Shown: positions 46,401-58,164 of the stretch, one piece after another
Position numbering within the stretch: the first letter of the stretch is position 1
How the letters are laid out: each line of letters begins with the position of its first letter
Assembly (NCBI GenBank): GCA_027625915.1
Contig: JANTQA010000044.1
Location: 930,001 to 994,000 of the forward strand
Direction of reading: 5' to 3'
DNA: 64,000 bases
Source of the DNA: Anaeramoeba flamelloides
Lineage: Eukaryota; Metamonada; Anaeramoebidae
The notes under the pieces: generated by a model
Database searches by the model: none
Told to the model about the DNA's origin: nothing
The model's input: the letters and a program-made list of their open reading frames with translations, nothing else
Position numbers and translations under genes: made by a program

Positions 46401-49400
46401 TTTTTTTTGAGAAATAAAAAGAAAATTAGAGAAATTTTAGGATTATTTCAAAAATTACAAAATAAACGTAGTTAGATTTTCCAGAATTTAAAGGAATGAA
46501 GTAAAATCATAGATTTTATTCAATTCTTTTGAATTCTGGAAAACCGCCGTTAAGTTTTTTTTACTTTTAGAAATGTATTGAAATTTTATAAAATTTTCTT
46601 TACATTCCAAAAATTAAAAAAAACCTAGGCACTCTACGGCACTCTACGGCACTTCCACTAACTTTGTCAGAATTTATAAGAATGGAGTAAAATCTTTGAT
46701 TTTTCTCCATTCTTTTGAATTCTGGAAAAGCTAGGCACTCTATGGTAATCTACCGCACTTTGTGGTACTTGGCGGTAGTCTACGGTAGTTGATGACACTT
46801 CACGAATTCCCAAACTTGTATTTATTTTTTTTTAAAAAAAACATTCAAATATATCTTTATGGTTCAATAGGGATAATAAAGATTTTGAATTTTGATTATT
46901 AATTATATTAGAAATATTATTATTTTTTAACTAATAGAAAAATTATTTTTTTTTAATTCAGAAATCCAGATTTTACAATTATTTTTGTAAGTTGGGAAAT
47001 TCCATAGAAAACGTTCCAAATCTTCAATGGTATCTAAAATTTTATTTTTATAGAATATTTCCTGAACAATGTGAAACATCATGCTATAAGGGGGAAAAAA
47101 ATCTCAAATTCAAAGTGTTCGTAATCATCTAGCCACATAAACTCCCCAATTTTGCACATTCTAAACTTTTTTTCTTATCTATTTTTAAATTCCTTATTTT
47201 TCATTCATTCTTTATTTTTTATATTATAAGACTCTTTATTTCAACCAAAAATTTTAGAAAAATAAATTAAGTTTAAAATGTTTCTAATGGCTTGTTTATT
47301 TACTCTTTGAATTGGAAGTTATGAATTTAGTCACTTCAAAAATCCACAATTAACAGATTAGGTGTTTTAAACACTAAACCCCTAACAATAAAATCCAATA
47401 AATCTTAATTTTTTTTACTTAATTTACAAAATTGTTATTTATTTTCATTCACGGGGCAAGAGCAAATGTTTAAATAATTTGTTTACACTCTAAGTTTCAA
47501 AATAGAAGTTGAACCTTTCCATTTTAATGTTAATTGTTGTTAGGTTTTCCAGATTTCAAAAGAATAGTAATTGGTTTTAAATGGTTTTGTGGTGTATCAA
47601 GGAGTGATTAGGTTTTCTTGAGTTTCTGTTTATTTATATAATCTATTGATTTTCGTTAGGTTTTTTTGAGTTTTTCTTTTTACTATGATTTTCCAATTAA
47701 AAAACGAAAATTTTTGATTCACATTCCAAAATATTTTTCTTGTTTAGAAGTTGAAGTAAAACCAAAGATCTTTTCAACCTCATTGAGAAATGATATTATC
47801 AGACATTAAATGAAACTTCCTTCGTGAAGTCTAAGACATAATTTTTTGCTATGCTAATTTTGTTGTAACAGTAATAATTAATATACGTTTGGGAAATTGA
47901 AATAAAAATTTTCATTTATTAATTGGAAAATAACAGTAAAAAGAAAACCTCAAAAAAAGCTAGAACACTTCATCGATTAACAAATAAACATAAAATTCAA
48001 GAAAACCTAACGGTGTTTTTACAGAATTCAAAAGAATTTTGTCAAATCAAATATTTTATTCGATTCTTTTGAACCCTGGAAAATCTAACAGCAATAAGAG
48101 GAATTAGAAACTCCTCCCTTTCATAATAAAAAAAAAAAAAAGAATTGATTTTTCCAAGTTCTATGATAACTAAAAAAGCCCAGATCAATTAACCAAATGG
48201 TGTCTTTGTGGTTTTTAAGAAAGGTTTCATCAAGTTTGATCTGCCTAGCAAAAAAATTTGGATAAATTTCAAAAAAATAAAGATAAAAAAAAATCGTTTT
48301 TTCATCAAATAACGATCCTTAAAGTGGTGAATTAAAACAATTCCTTGGCCTTTTGGATTATTCTTCAGCAAGATCGATAAGTCGGCACGTCTCTGCCTCT
48401 CACAGCAATATTAATATTTGACACATACCAAGATAATATTTCAAACATTTCAAAATTTTGAAAATCGAAGAGGGTAGAGATCGCCAGATAAGGGATAAAC
48501 TTTTAATTTCAGGTACTTCTACGTTAAAAGTTAACAACTGTTTTAAAGATCCTTTTGAATCCTTTTTTTTCACATATTTTTAAAGGAGTACTTTTGCATA
48601 TTTAACAAAGGAATTTCTTGTTTTGATTCATTTTTATTTTGTTTTTTGGTTTCTTTCCTTTCATGAAATTACAAACCTTTTTTGAAAAAGACATCTAGAA
48701 ACAAGATAGACTTTGGATAAAATTCTGCAAACAAACAAAAGTTAGGAATTTTTCAATTGCCCCTTAATCTTTCTCTCATCCAAAAAAAACAAAAATACAA
48801 AAAACAAAAATACAAAAAAAAAAAGAAAAAAAAAAAAAAGTAATACAAACATTATACTAATACCACAATTTGTTGATTCGCAATCACAACTCGGATCGGT
48901 ACAATTTATTCCATACCATTGACAAAAACAAATGTCCCGATTGAGCCAATTATTTGAATTGATCCATCGGCTACCGCCCATATTTTGATAGAGAGACTCT
49001 AAAACTTGATATGTCTCATCATTCGTAATTTTGGGATTGTAAATTTTTGAATCGAAACAGGGTTCATTGTGAGATATTGTCAAAGATGCAAACTCTTTAT
49101 CTTTTTGCTTTTGGTTGTCGATTGCTAATTTTAATGATGACGATACAGAACTGATCCATATTTTTAATTCGTCGTCGTTTAAATGACCAGACACAATATT
49201 TCTTAATTCAGTTTTGACATTTTCACTGAGGTTTTGAAACAGTTGGTGGTTCTCTTTGTCTGTGATTATGAGGTTGGTTTTTGTTTATTTTTTTGTTAAT
49301 GATGTAAAATTGAGTACATATCAACAAGCCAAAAAAAAAAAAAATAAATAGATAAGGGGAAGTGAAGTGAGAAATACTTGAGTATGTTGGCTGACTTGTT

Positions 49401-49456
49401 ACTCGAAGACAAATGAGAAAAAAAAAGATGAGTGTTATCTTGAATGATAACTTCAT
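38106..49456 (-). CDS. LRR receptor-like multi-pass membrane protein
   Basis: The exons are 49456-49378, 49259-48864 and 42145-38106; a donor at 48857 instead of 48863 is possible. The product is about 1504 residues. Exon 1 encodes a signal peptide (MKLSFKITLIFFFLICLRVT). Exon 2 encodes an LRR N-terminal cap (NNWLNRDICFCQWYGINCTD). Exon 3 has no start codon and opens within the first LRR; it carries over 20 LRRs of about 23 residues (LPxSFGNLxxLxxLxLxxN) to about 815, a Cys-rich segment (about 837-950), a first membrane segment (about 956-978) and a second near 1040-1060. A Lys-rich then Ser/Asp/Asn-rich linker (about 1070-1243) follows, then about six more membrane segments including KFWWWFMIDFCRKVC. 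The two halves are on the same strand, are each incomplete alone and join in phase 1. A surface receptor or channel-like role is inference. The 6.7 kb intron is the weak point. Confidence 0.75.
39059..39168. repeat. (TTATCA)n-type microsatellite inside the LRR gene
   Basis: About 100 bp of hexamer repeat in coding sequence. It encodes an alternating Asp-Asn run of more than ten units in the linker between membrane segments. The repeat keeps the frame open. Confidence 0.9.
42642..43235. mobile_element. R12 TIR element, 594 bp
   Basis: The left end is TATTTCCAAAAAAGTGGAG. The right end, on the other strand, is TATTTCCAAAAAGTACGAG. Both start with TA. No transposase frame; single copy in the window. 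The ends resemble Tc1/mariner termini. Confidence 0.5.
43428..43490. repeat. ATT trinucleotide microsatellite
   Basis: About 20 uninterrupted ATT units. The minus-strand poly-isoleucine frame across it is an artefact. Confidence 0.95.
43640..43770 (+). repeat. R8 element, left-end fragment
   Basis: It matches the left part of 7139-7290: TGTGGTTACGAGTAAATAAT, GGTTCAAATGG, CTCTAAAAAATCTATCATAA and TTTTTCACTAATG. The rest of the element is not recognisable. Confidence 0.45.
46385..46830. repeat. R9 composite repeat, copy 2 (clearest)
   Basis: Two palindromic modules, each an inverted pair around GTAAAATCTTTGATTTT, with arms CAGAATTTATAAGAATGGAG and CTCCATTCTTTTGAATTCTG. Each is followed by a degenerate tandem of about 10 bp, GGCACTCTAC / GGTACTTGGC (46625-46660 and 46733-46802). 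T- and A-rich stretches alternate with them. Confidence 0.6.
47535..48125. repeat. R9 composite repeat, copy 3
   Basis: It contains TAGGTTTTCCAGATTTCAAA, TTGATTTTCGTTAGGTTTTT near 47648, a paired palindrome around 48015-48090 (CAGAATTCAAAAGAAT and ATTCTTTTGAACCCTG) and the end module AGGAATTAGAAACTCCTCC. An R4-like end (GAAATAAAAATTTTCATTTA) sits inside it near 47900. Confidence 0.5.
48160..48590 (-). other. Coding-like island of unknown identity inside the LRR intron
   Basis: The base composition is less AT-rich than its surroundings. One minus-strand frame reads VEVPEIKSLSLIWRSLPSSI then FKILKCLKYYL (about 48520-48430), which resembles an LRR unit. A second frame just downstream reads RADLSILLKNNPKGQGIVLI then HHFKDRYLMKK (about 48390-48300). 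The frames do not join through a credible intron. It could be a decayed gene fragment or missed exons. Confidence 0.3.
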
Positions 49457-50559
49457 TTTGTTTTTGAAAACTAGTAAAAAATGATTATTTTTCTTAAAAG
49501 CAAAAATAATTTAAATCATTACGAACATTCTAATATTGAAGGCAAATCAGCAAACACTCGAGAACCAATTTCTTATTCTTAATTATCTTATTGATTCGGT
49601 AATATTAAATATAAAATAAAAGACAAAATTTTCTGTCTTGAATAATACCTTTAAAATTGAATGTGGAAATCTTTGTTCGTTAATCCCTTAAATATCATAT
49701 ATTATGGATTTCTCGTTTAGAACTAGGATGTGAAGGTTGGTTTTTTTTCTTTGGTGTTTTTTAGTTTTTCCAATACTCTTATCAAAAGTTACTGAAATTG
49801 GGATTGTAATTGAAGTAAATTTAACTCATCAAATCACAGACACAAATAAAGTAATGAAAAATTTATTCGAGACTTTGTGAATCATTTCAAAAAAGTCAAA
49901 ATGCGTACTGTCAATTAATAATGGTTAAACACTTCCTTTTTACAATTATTTTATTCAGACTATTTCAAATTAAGGTTTATAATGTCCTATATTCATTAAT
50001 TTGGATTTGAAAAAGATTTCTTGTTCTATGAAAATTGTCATCTAAATTCATCAAAATAAGACAAACTCCTTTTCATTAGGGGACCCAATAGTGTCTTTAA
50101 ATGTATACATGTTGAAAGAGAAAAATATTAAACCCTATTTTCGAACAGTAAAAAATATTATTCTTTTTGAACATCCTTACTAAAATTCAACTTTTATGAT
50201 TCTTTAAAGGATCAAAAAACAGGAAAACTTCCAAAAAACAAAAGTTCCAAAGTTCAGAATTAAGCCACGAGTTTTGTCCTATTCAAAAAAGAGTTGTTTC
50301 TTTGTTAAAGTCTCTAAATTATTAAGGTAATCTTTTTTTATATTCAAGACTGTACAAATCTTTTAGTAACTAACAATAATTGAGTTCCTTAAGAAGATTT
50401 TCTCATCCTTATTACTTGAATGCAGTAGTAGAATAATAAATTGAGACGCACCCAAACTATCAAGAAAGAAAAACCAATGATTTGAAAAACTTTCAACAAA
50501 TCACATTTTTCGTTCATTTTGAACATTTTATTTTTTATTCTTTTCTTTGATTAATTACA
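49457..50559. other. Divergent spacer between the LRR gene and RPN1
   Basis: This 1.1 kb separates two genes pointing away from each other, so both promoters should lie here. I recognise no specific regulatory motif or repeat. Confidence 0.5.
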
Positions 50560-53500
50560 ATGACAAACAAAAAATCTACAAAGAATGACGAGTTTGAGAT
50601 CCAATTAAGTGAAGAAGACTTAAAACTCAAAAGCAATTTAGAATTATTAGCCGAGAGGGTACAGGACAAGGACACCGAAATTCAAAAGCAATCTTTAATC
50701 TCCATTAGGGACATTATCAAAACTGCAACGGGTTCAATGACTTCGATCCCTAAACCACTTAAATTTTTAATGCCACACTACCAAACCTTAAAAACACATT
50801 TTGCAACAATGACAAATAAGGCTAATGAAGTAATTTTTTTTTTTTTTTTCTTTTATTTTTCCTTTTTTTTTTTTTTTTTCAAAGAAAAAGAAAATAAAAA
50901 AAAACAAATAATTAAGATCCACAACAAGACTTTCGATTGAAAAGCAATTTAAAACGAAATTCAATACAGATAAAATTAGATTTGTATTCTTTTCTTCTTT
51001 TTTCTTAACCAAGTAGGGCTTGTGTTCTAAAATTTTTTTTTTCCATCTTTTCTTTTCTTTTTTTTTAAAAAATTTGACATAAAAAAAAAAAAAAAAAAAA
51101 AAACAAAAGGATTTATTTGCTGATGTTTTAAGTTGTTTAGCGATGACAAACTCTGATCCAAACGCAAGAGAAACACTCCATTTTAAAATGGTGAGTAACA
51201 TTAAAGAAATTGGAACATGGGGACATGAATATATTAAGCACCTAAGCGGGGAGCTTGCTGCTGAATGGGAAATCAGGAAAGAAAAAAAAGAACAAGTAAA
51301 AGATCTTGAAGAACTTACCCACCAATTGGTTCGATTTAACATGAAACATAACCAAGAACCAGACGTATGCGATCTCTTATTAGAAACAGAACAATTGGAA
51401 TTAATTGTTCCATATTGCGATGAAAATAATTATGGAAGGGTTTGCAATTACTTAATTGCCTCTTCACAATTTTTACCAGAACCTGAGGATTCTCAAACAC
51501 TTCTCATTGTTTATAAAATTTTTACATATATGAAAAAATGGGCACACTCATTAAGAATTGCAATTAAATTAAATGACATGAAATTAATTGAAGAAGTTTT
51601 TGAATCTTGTAAAGACAAGTAAGTAACAGTTTTTTAATTCTTATTATTATTTTTTTTTTTTTTTCTTTTTTCTTTTTTTCTTTTTTCTTTCATCCCTTTT
51701 TAATTTTTTTTTTTTTTTTTTCCTTTTATTTGTTTTACTTTCGAATCCTTCAAGACAATTCCCGAATTTTTGTGTTCATTCACAACGTTTTCAACCTAAG
51801 AAATTCATTAACCACACCATTTTGATTTGAGATCTTTCAAATTAAAAATATTTCATTCATTTTGACAATTCACACATTTATAAAGTTGTAGTTTATTTAA
51901 TTTAGTAATTTCTGTGGTAAATTATATGGTTTTGTTTTGAATTTCTTTTCTTTTTTTGATCAATGTAAAAAAAAAATAAAAAATTCTCACGGGATGTTCA
52001 TACAACAATATGATGAAAACCCATTTACTCTTAAAGTACTCAACAATAATTTCATTTTTAATTTAATAACTATTTCAAAATTAATACTGTCATTTTCAAA
52101 TTAAGATTGAAATATTTTTATTTCAGATTCTCAAATATTTTATCCAACTATTGTATTTATCATCGAAAAAAACCCAATATCATCACAATATCATTTGTTC
52201 ATGATAATATTGAGTTTTATTAATTTGGTTCTATTTATTTTAGAAACTTTGAGATACATTTTAATTTTTTTTAATTTGAAAATAAAAGCAAGAAAAACCG
52301 TATGAGTTGTGAGTAGTAAACTCTAATTAATTTTTTTACAAGACCTTGACTTTTTTCAAAAATAATTGATGTAATATTTGGGAGAAATTGAAAGAAAAAA
52401 TTTCATTTATTAATTGGAAAAATACAGTATTTTGATTTAAATAAAAAAATTCAAAACAATTGACACTTTTTCACCACTAGCTTTATTCAAAATTGTTTTT
52501 AATCAAACCTTAGATATTACAAATTTGGTTACCAATTTTTTATATATTATTTAGATGAAGCTGGATAAATGAAATCAAAAAAATCATGTTGTTTATATTT
52601 TAATTCAAAATTAAAAAGATAGTTGTTCTTGTGGATTTGAGGAAAGATATGAATTGATGACATAGTCTTTTCTTTTATGTTTTTTTTTTTTTTTTAATAA
52701 ATAATTAAACAAAATTAAGAAAACTCAATAATAACTTTATTTAAAATAATACTCGTCCGTCTCTCATATTCCCGAAGATTTGAGATTCACCCAAAAGATA
52801 AACATTTTTTTTTATAATAAAATTGTCACTTTCATAAACATTTTAATTTCCTTTTTTGAAAAAGTTGATTTTAAAATATCCATGTTTTATTACTGTGGAG
52901 ATTACTTTTATGAATAAAAACATATTTTCCAAGTTAAAAGAATGTTGTAACAAGATTCCTTGCTCAAATACAAAATTTAGGTTTTTTTTTTTACACAAAT
53001 TTGTCGATTTATGTGAAACAATTTTTTTTGATCAAATTCAAAATTTTATCTTTCAAAGGTTCGAAAATCAAAATGTTATTGTGCCTGGGTAATTCCAAAT
53101 TATATTCAATAATCAGATAGTTTACTTCAAGTGTATCAATTTACTAGAAATTAATTTAAATAGATCCAGATTTAGCAATATCAAAAAAAAATCGATTTTA
53201 AATTTTACCTTGTTTTATTTTGTCTTCCAAAATTCAAAAAATTTTTTTGATCAAGAAATGTTTTTTTTATTCGTTAAAATCCAAAAAATGAGCAATATTT
53301 TGACTTTCCTTGAATTTTCCATTTTTTTAAGTCATTTTTATTGGTTAAAACAGTTGTATTTCAACTCACACATTGCATAAAATATGAATAGCGCTTATTT
53401 TATTATGAATAAGATTGGAGTATAAAAGAACCAGATCCCCCTTTAAATTAAGAAAATATTATACAGCTAGATATCTCACTAAACCAAAATATGGGAGAAT

Positions 53501-56500
53501 AGAATCTTGTTGATACCAATCTATATATTCTAATGAATATCAAGACCCCATGTCCATTAAGAACATTTTAAAGACTCTTGTATGGGATTTATGTGAAAAA
53601 AAATAAAGACATGAAGAGAGAAAAAAAGAACAAGTACATTCTTTTTTAAATCAGTGCTTTTTTTTTTTTTTTTTATTTTTTTATTGGATAAAAAAAAAAT
53701 CTTGCAAAAAAAAAAGCACAAGGAAACAATCAATAGCAAAACAATAGATCTATTAAAATAAAGAAACACTATTTATTATTTATCAACAAAAAAAAAAAAA
53801 AATGGGTTCATTTAATTATCTTCTTGCAAATAAAATATTTTTTTATTATATTTAAGAGATGCGATTAAAGAAAATTACCTCCTGTTTGTCGTTAGGTTTT
53901 CTTTAATTTGAGAAATAAACCGAAAATTTATTTAATTTTTTTTAATTTCAGAAATTAAAAAAAACCACCGTTAGCCTTTCCAGAATTTTAAATAATTGAG
54001 TAAAATCTTTGATTTTTCTCTATTCTTTTTATTTCGGGAATTAAAAAAAAACTAGGCACTTTATGGCACTTTACAGCACTTCACCGCACTTTCCAAAAAC
54101 TATACATTTATTTAGAATTTTTTATCTTAGTTATAATGTAGACAAGATTATAGCCCATAGAATATCTTCTCTTTACAAAATGAAAAGAAAAAATTTTATT
54201 TCTAAACAAAGAAAAAAAAAAGAAGAAAAACAAAAAAAAAACATATTGATAAAATTAGAAAAATTGAAAAGATCTAAAACTTGAAAATTTATTTCAAAAT
54301 GAAAATTAGACAAAAACTCATACAATATGTTCTATTTCCTCAATTAAACACGATTGAGTGTAGTGAAGTGCATAGTTTTTTTTATTTTTTATTAAAAAGA
54401 AAAACATAAAGAATTTCACTTTTTGTTTTTATCTTTTGATACTACTTTTAAATTTTGAAACAAACACCAAAAAAAAAAGAATTTATTTATCTTTTCACAA
54501 ATAAATATTTAAATATTTATTCACAAGAAATATCCACAGAATCATTCATTAATTTTTAATATATTTTCGAATTTTTTCAATTATGTCAAATATTTGGGGT
54601 GTAAATTTTTAAAACGATCAATTTTTTCATAAGGAAATAATATGGCTCACATTTTTATCCTTTTCCAAAAATATTGAGAAAAATATAAAGAATTCTATAA
54701 AATCTCAAAATTTTATAAAATAATTTTAAGGAATTGTTCAATAAATTAAATAAAATGTCAAATTTTCTTTAATAAAAGAAAGGCTAAAGGATTATTGGTA
54801 TTAATTTGGATTTTATAAAACAGTAATTCATAATTTAAAAATTCAACAAAATTCTTTATCCAAATATTTCTCTGTATTTTTTCGTTATATAATTCATTCA
54901 AAAATTAATTTAGAAAAATTTTTTTGTTCTCAAACGACTCTTTCAGATCTTTTCAGATTTTTTTATTATATTTGACTTTTTGAAATACTATTCGATCCCA
55001 AAAATCAAAGAAGTGAATTAAAAATTTTTTTTTTTATTTCGGATTTAAATCTAAATCATTCCATTATTAAAATTTTGCCTTTTTGATTCAAATTATTTTG
55101 ATTCAAATCTTTTTGGTTAATTCAAATTTTATTACCAATCAAAATTATCGCACTTGTTTCAAAACTAAATTCAAAATTTAAAATAAAAAAATCAAAACAA
55201 TCAATATCTAATATTTTTATTCTTCAAAAAATTTATAATGAAAAAAAAAAAAAAAAAAAAATTAACAAATTAGTCTTGAAAAAAAACAATTATGCTTTTT
55301 GATGGGAAGACAATTAATTGCTGTTGAAACTGAAGATGAAGAATTAGAAGAAATTATGAACAATTCCAAAATTTCGGAATACTTCCACACTTTAATTGAT
55401 GATCTTGAATTGAATGAACCAAGGACTGTAGAGGAAATCTATAAATTGGGAGACGAAGAAAGGAGGCAGAGGCTTGAAAAAAATGTCGATTCGGCAAAGC
55501 AAAATTTGGCAACAACGTTTGTAAATGCGTTTGTGCATGCAGGATTTGGAAACGACACGATCATGGTTGAAGATGGAAACAGATGGCTCCATAGGAACAA
55601 AGAGCATGGCAAGATGAGCGCCGCAGCATCATTGGGTATGATTCTGCTTTGGGATGTTGACGATGGCTTATCGCAAATTGATAAATTTTTGTATTCAAAG
55701 GACGACAACATTAAAGCAGGGGCATTATTAAGTTCAGGTATGATCAATGTAGGTGTTAGGAGTGAGTGTGATCCTGTTATGGCCTTAATTTCCGATTATT
55801 TGGATCCTGACGATGACGAAGATGACGAAGAAGAGGAAGAAAATGAAGGCGAAAAGGAAAAAAAAAATGTAACCCCAAAAATGAAAACTGGAGGTGCCAT
55901 TGCACTTGGCATGGCATATGCTGGTTCCGCAAGAGAGGACATTTTTGACTTGCTATCGATCGTTATTGAAGATCCAGATTTGCCCATTGAAACTGTTGCC
56001 CAGGCATGTCTATCCTTGGGAATGGTCTATGTTGGGACTGGTGAATCGCAGTGTACCTCTTTAATTTTGAAAACATTCTACGAATTATCCGAAGAAGCAT
56101 TAAACGATACCAACATTAGGTACATGGCATTAGGGATGGGCCTCATTAATCTGGGATTACAAGAAAAAATTGAAATGACGCTGGAGGCTGTGGAGGCAAT
56201 ACCAAAGCCTGCGGGAGACTATGTTGCAATGACGTTAGAAACTTGCGCCTATGCAGGAACGGGCAATGTCTTAAAAATTCAAAAAATTTTACATACCATC
56301 ATAAAGGATCTCGAAAGGGAAAAAATCGAGGTTGAAAAAAGAGAAGAGGAAAGGAAGAAACAAGAAAACGAAGGTACCTATGAAAAGGAAAGCGAGGAAA
56401 ATAGGAAAAAAAGAATCGAAAAAAAGGATAAGGAGCGTGAATTCTTATCCGTTGGTGTAATTGGCCTTGCTTTAATCGGATTTTCTGAAGAGATCGGAAG

Positions 56501-57248
56501 CGAAATGATGCTTAGGCAGATGAACCATTTACTCCAATACGGATTAAGTCCAGTTCGAAGAGCTGTCCCATTGGCACTTGGCTTACTATGCATGTCAAAC
56601 CCTTCCATTTTAGTCATTGAGACATTATCCAGATTGTCCCATGATAACGATTCCGCTGTTGCACACGCAGCCATCTTAGCAATGGGGCTCGTCGGTGCAG
56701 GCACAACAAATGCTCGAATCGGCCAATTGCTCCGCCAATTAGCCCAATATTATGCCAAGGAGCCAAATCATTTGTTTTTGGTTCGAATTTCTCAAGGCTT
56801 GTTATACTTGGGTAAAGGTACCTTGGCCCTGTCCCCATTTTATTCAGACGGGTTCCTTTTGCACAGAGTGGCAGTTGGTGGTATCATGGCTGTTTTATAT
56901 TCAGCTTTAGACATGAAACAAACCATTCTTGGATCCTTACATTATAATTTGTATTGGCTCGTTTCAGCCATTTTCCCAAAAATGCTCTTAACAGTAGACG
57001 AAAAATTGGAAAGAATAAAATCTTCGGTCAGAGTGGGTCAAGCAGTAGATGTAGTCGGACAAGCTGGTCAGCCTAGAACAATCACCGGTTTCCAAACTCA
57101 CGATTCACCAGTGCTTCTTGGCTTTGGCGAACGTGCTGAACTTTCCGTAAAAGAGTATATCCCTTTGTCACCCGTTTTGGAAGGGATCGTTATCCTGAAA
57201 AAGAATGAAAATTTCAAAAACAAAAATGAAAAAAAGAAAAAGAAATAA
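50560..57248 (+). CDS. PSMD2: 26S proteasome non-ATPase regulatory subunit RPN1/PSMD2
   Basis: The largest scaffold subunit of the proteasome base, which docks ubiquitin receptors and shuttle factors. The exons are 50560-50829, 51110-51618 and 55274-57248, giving 917 residues (human about 908). The introns are 280 bp (GTAATT...AAAAG) and 3655 bp (GTAAGT...AATTAG). Homology runs end to end: ELSEED-type start, SMTSIPKPLKFLMPHYQTLK, then IGTWGHEYIKHLSGE, then MKLIEEVFESCKD joined across intron 2 to NLEKKQLCFLMGRQL. The proteasome/cyclosome repeats follow, with GKMSAAASLGMILLWDVDDG, SPVRRAVPLALGLL and SVRVGQAVDVVGQAGQP near the end. Acidic and Lys-rich insertions occur in the repeat region. The intron 2 junction keeps the residue count equal to the human protein across the splice, which strongly supports it. 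Confidence 0.96.
51619..55273 (+). other. 3.7 kb intron 2 of RPN1
   Basis: It contains an isolated R4-like end (about 52372-52432, GAAATTGAAAGAAAAAATTT then CATTTATTAATTGG), an R9 copy (53880-54105) and AT-rich sequence. The open frames at 52856 and 54063 are unsupported. Confidence 0.85.
53880..54105. repeat. R9 composite repeat, copy 4 (RPN1 intron)
   Basis: It shows TTGTCGTTAGGTTTTCTTTA, the palindrome TTCCAGAATTTTAAATAATT / TCTATTCTTTTTATTTCGGG and the tandem CTAGGCACTTTATGGCACTT, then TACAGCACTTCACCGCACTT. Confidence 0.6.
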
Positions 57249-57673
57249 ATGAATTGAAAAATTTTTTATATATTTGAATATTTATTTCTAGATATATATT
57301 AAATGCTTTATATTTTCATTATTATTATTATTATTATTATTTTATAATTTAATATATATTACATAAAAGAGTTAAAATATCGATTTACCCATAAATACTC
57401 ATTTTCTTAAAATTCAAATTATTTACAAATAAAAAATAAAAAATAAAAACAAGGTTTTTAGTAATTAATATTTTATTAACATTCTTTTTTTTTTTTTTTT
57501 TGAAATTAAAAATTATATTAATTTAGTGATTTTTAAGTTTATTATGTTATATTAAAACTAGTTATTTTTATAATCTTTTTTTTTAATCACCAATTACCAA
57601 GATTTCATAATTAAATCAAAACACAACACACCCAGACTTTTCCGATATTCACCACTCAACTTTTATTGTAAAG

Positions 57674-58164
57674 TAGTGAAAAAAATACCTGACATGAAAA
57701 CAATTATGGAAAAAGTTTTTAATTGCGACTATTAGGAAAATTGAAGTGTAATTTCTTTTATTTAAAATTAAATCCTTTTTTTAAGAACAAAATTATTACA
57801 ATTGTCACTCATCCCCTTATTAAAATAATGAATAATGAAATTATACTTGTTCAAGATACAATTCAATCAATCAAAAAAGCAAGAATAAAAAATATCATTT
57901 TCCAAACTCTTTAAAACCTCTACTTAAATTGTATTGTTTTTTAAAAAAAATTGATCTACTTTGGGATTCAAACAATTACTGGAGTATTCTAGAGACACCC
58001 TACATTAATGAACTTTAGGTGTGTTTATTACTAGGCTCGAAGAATTTGGTTATTTATGAAAAGGTTTTGTTTTTAAATAAAAGAAATTACACACCAATTT
58101 TCCTAATATTCACAATTAAAAATTCTTTCCATGATTTTTTTCCTGTCAGGTATTTTTTTCCCTA
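57674..58164. mobile_element. R13 foldback element, 491 bp
   Basis: Inverted arms of about 100 bp. The left is TAGTGAAAAAAATACCTGAC, then GTTTTTAATTGCGACTATTA and TGTAATTTCTTTTATTTAAA. The right, on the other strand, is TAGGGAAAAAAATACCTGAC, then ATTTTTAATTGTGAATATTA and TGTAATTTCTTTTATTTAAA. TA lies at both edges. No coding capacity; single copy in the window. Confidence 0.75.

Larger units (their letters stand above)
42146..48863 (-). other. Inferred 6.7 kb intron of the LRR gene
   Basis: The intron is bounded by GTATTA and AATAG on the minus strand. It contains a TIR element (R12, 42642-43235), an ATT microsatellite (43428-43490), an R8 end (43640-43770), two R9 copies (46385-46830 and 47535-48125), an isolated R4-like end (about 47880-47936) and a coding-like island (48160-48590). 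No competing gene is evident. Confidence 0.55.

Noticed and set aside
50788-51342. 184-codon minus frame
   Set aside because: It is antisense to RPN1 exon 2 and intron 1 homopolymers.
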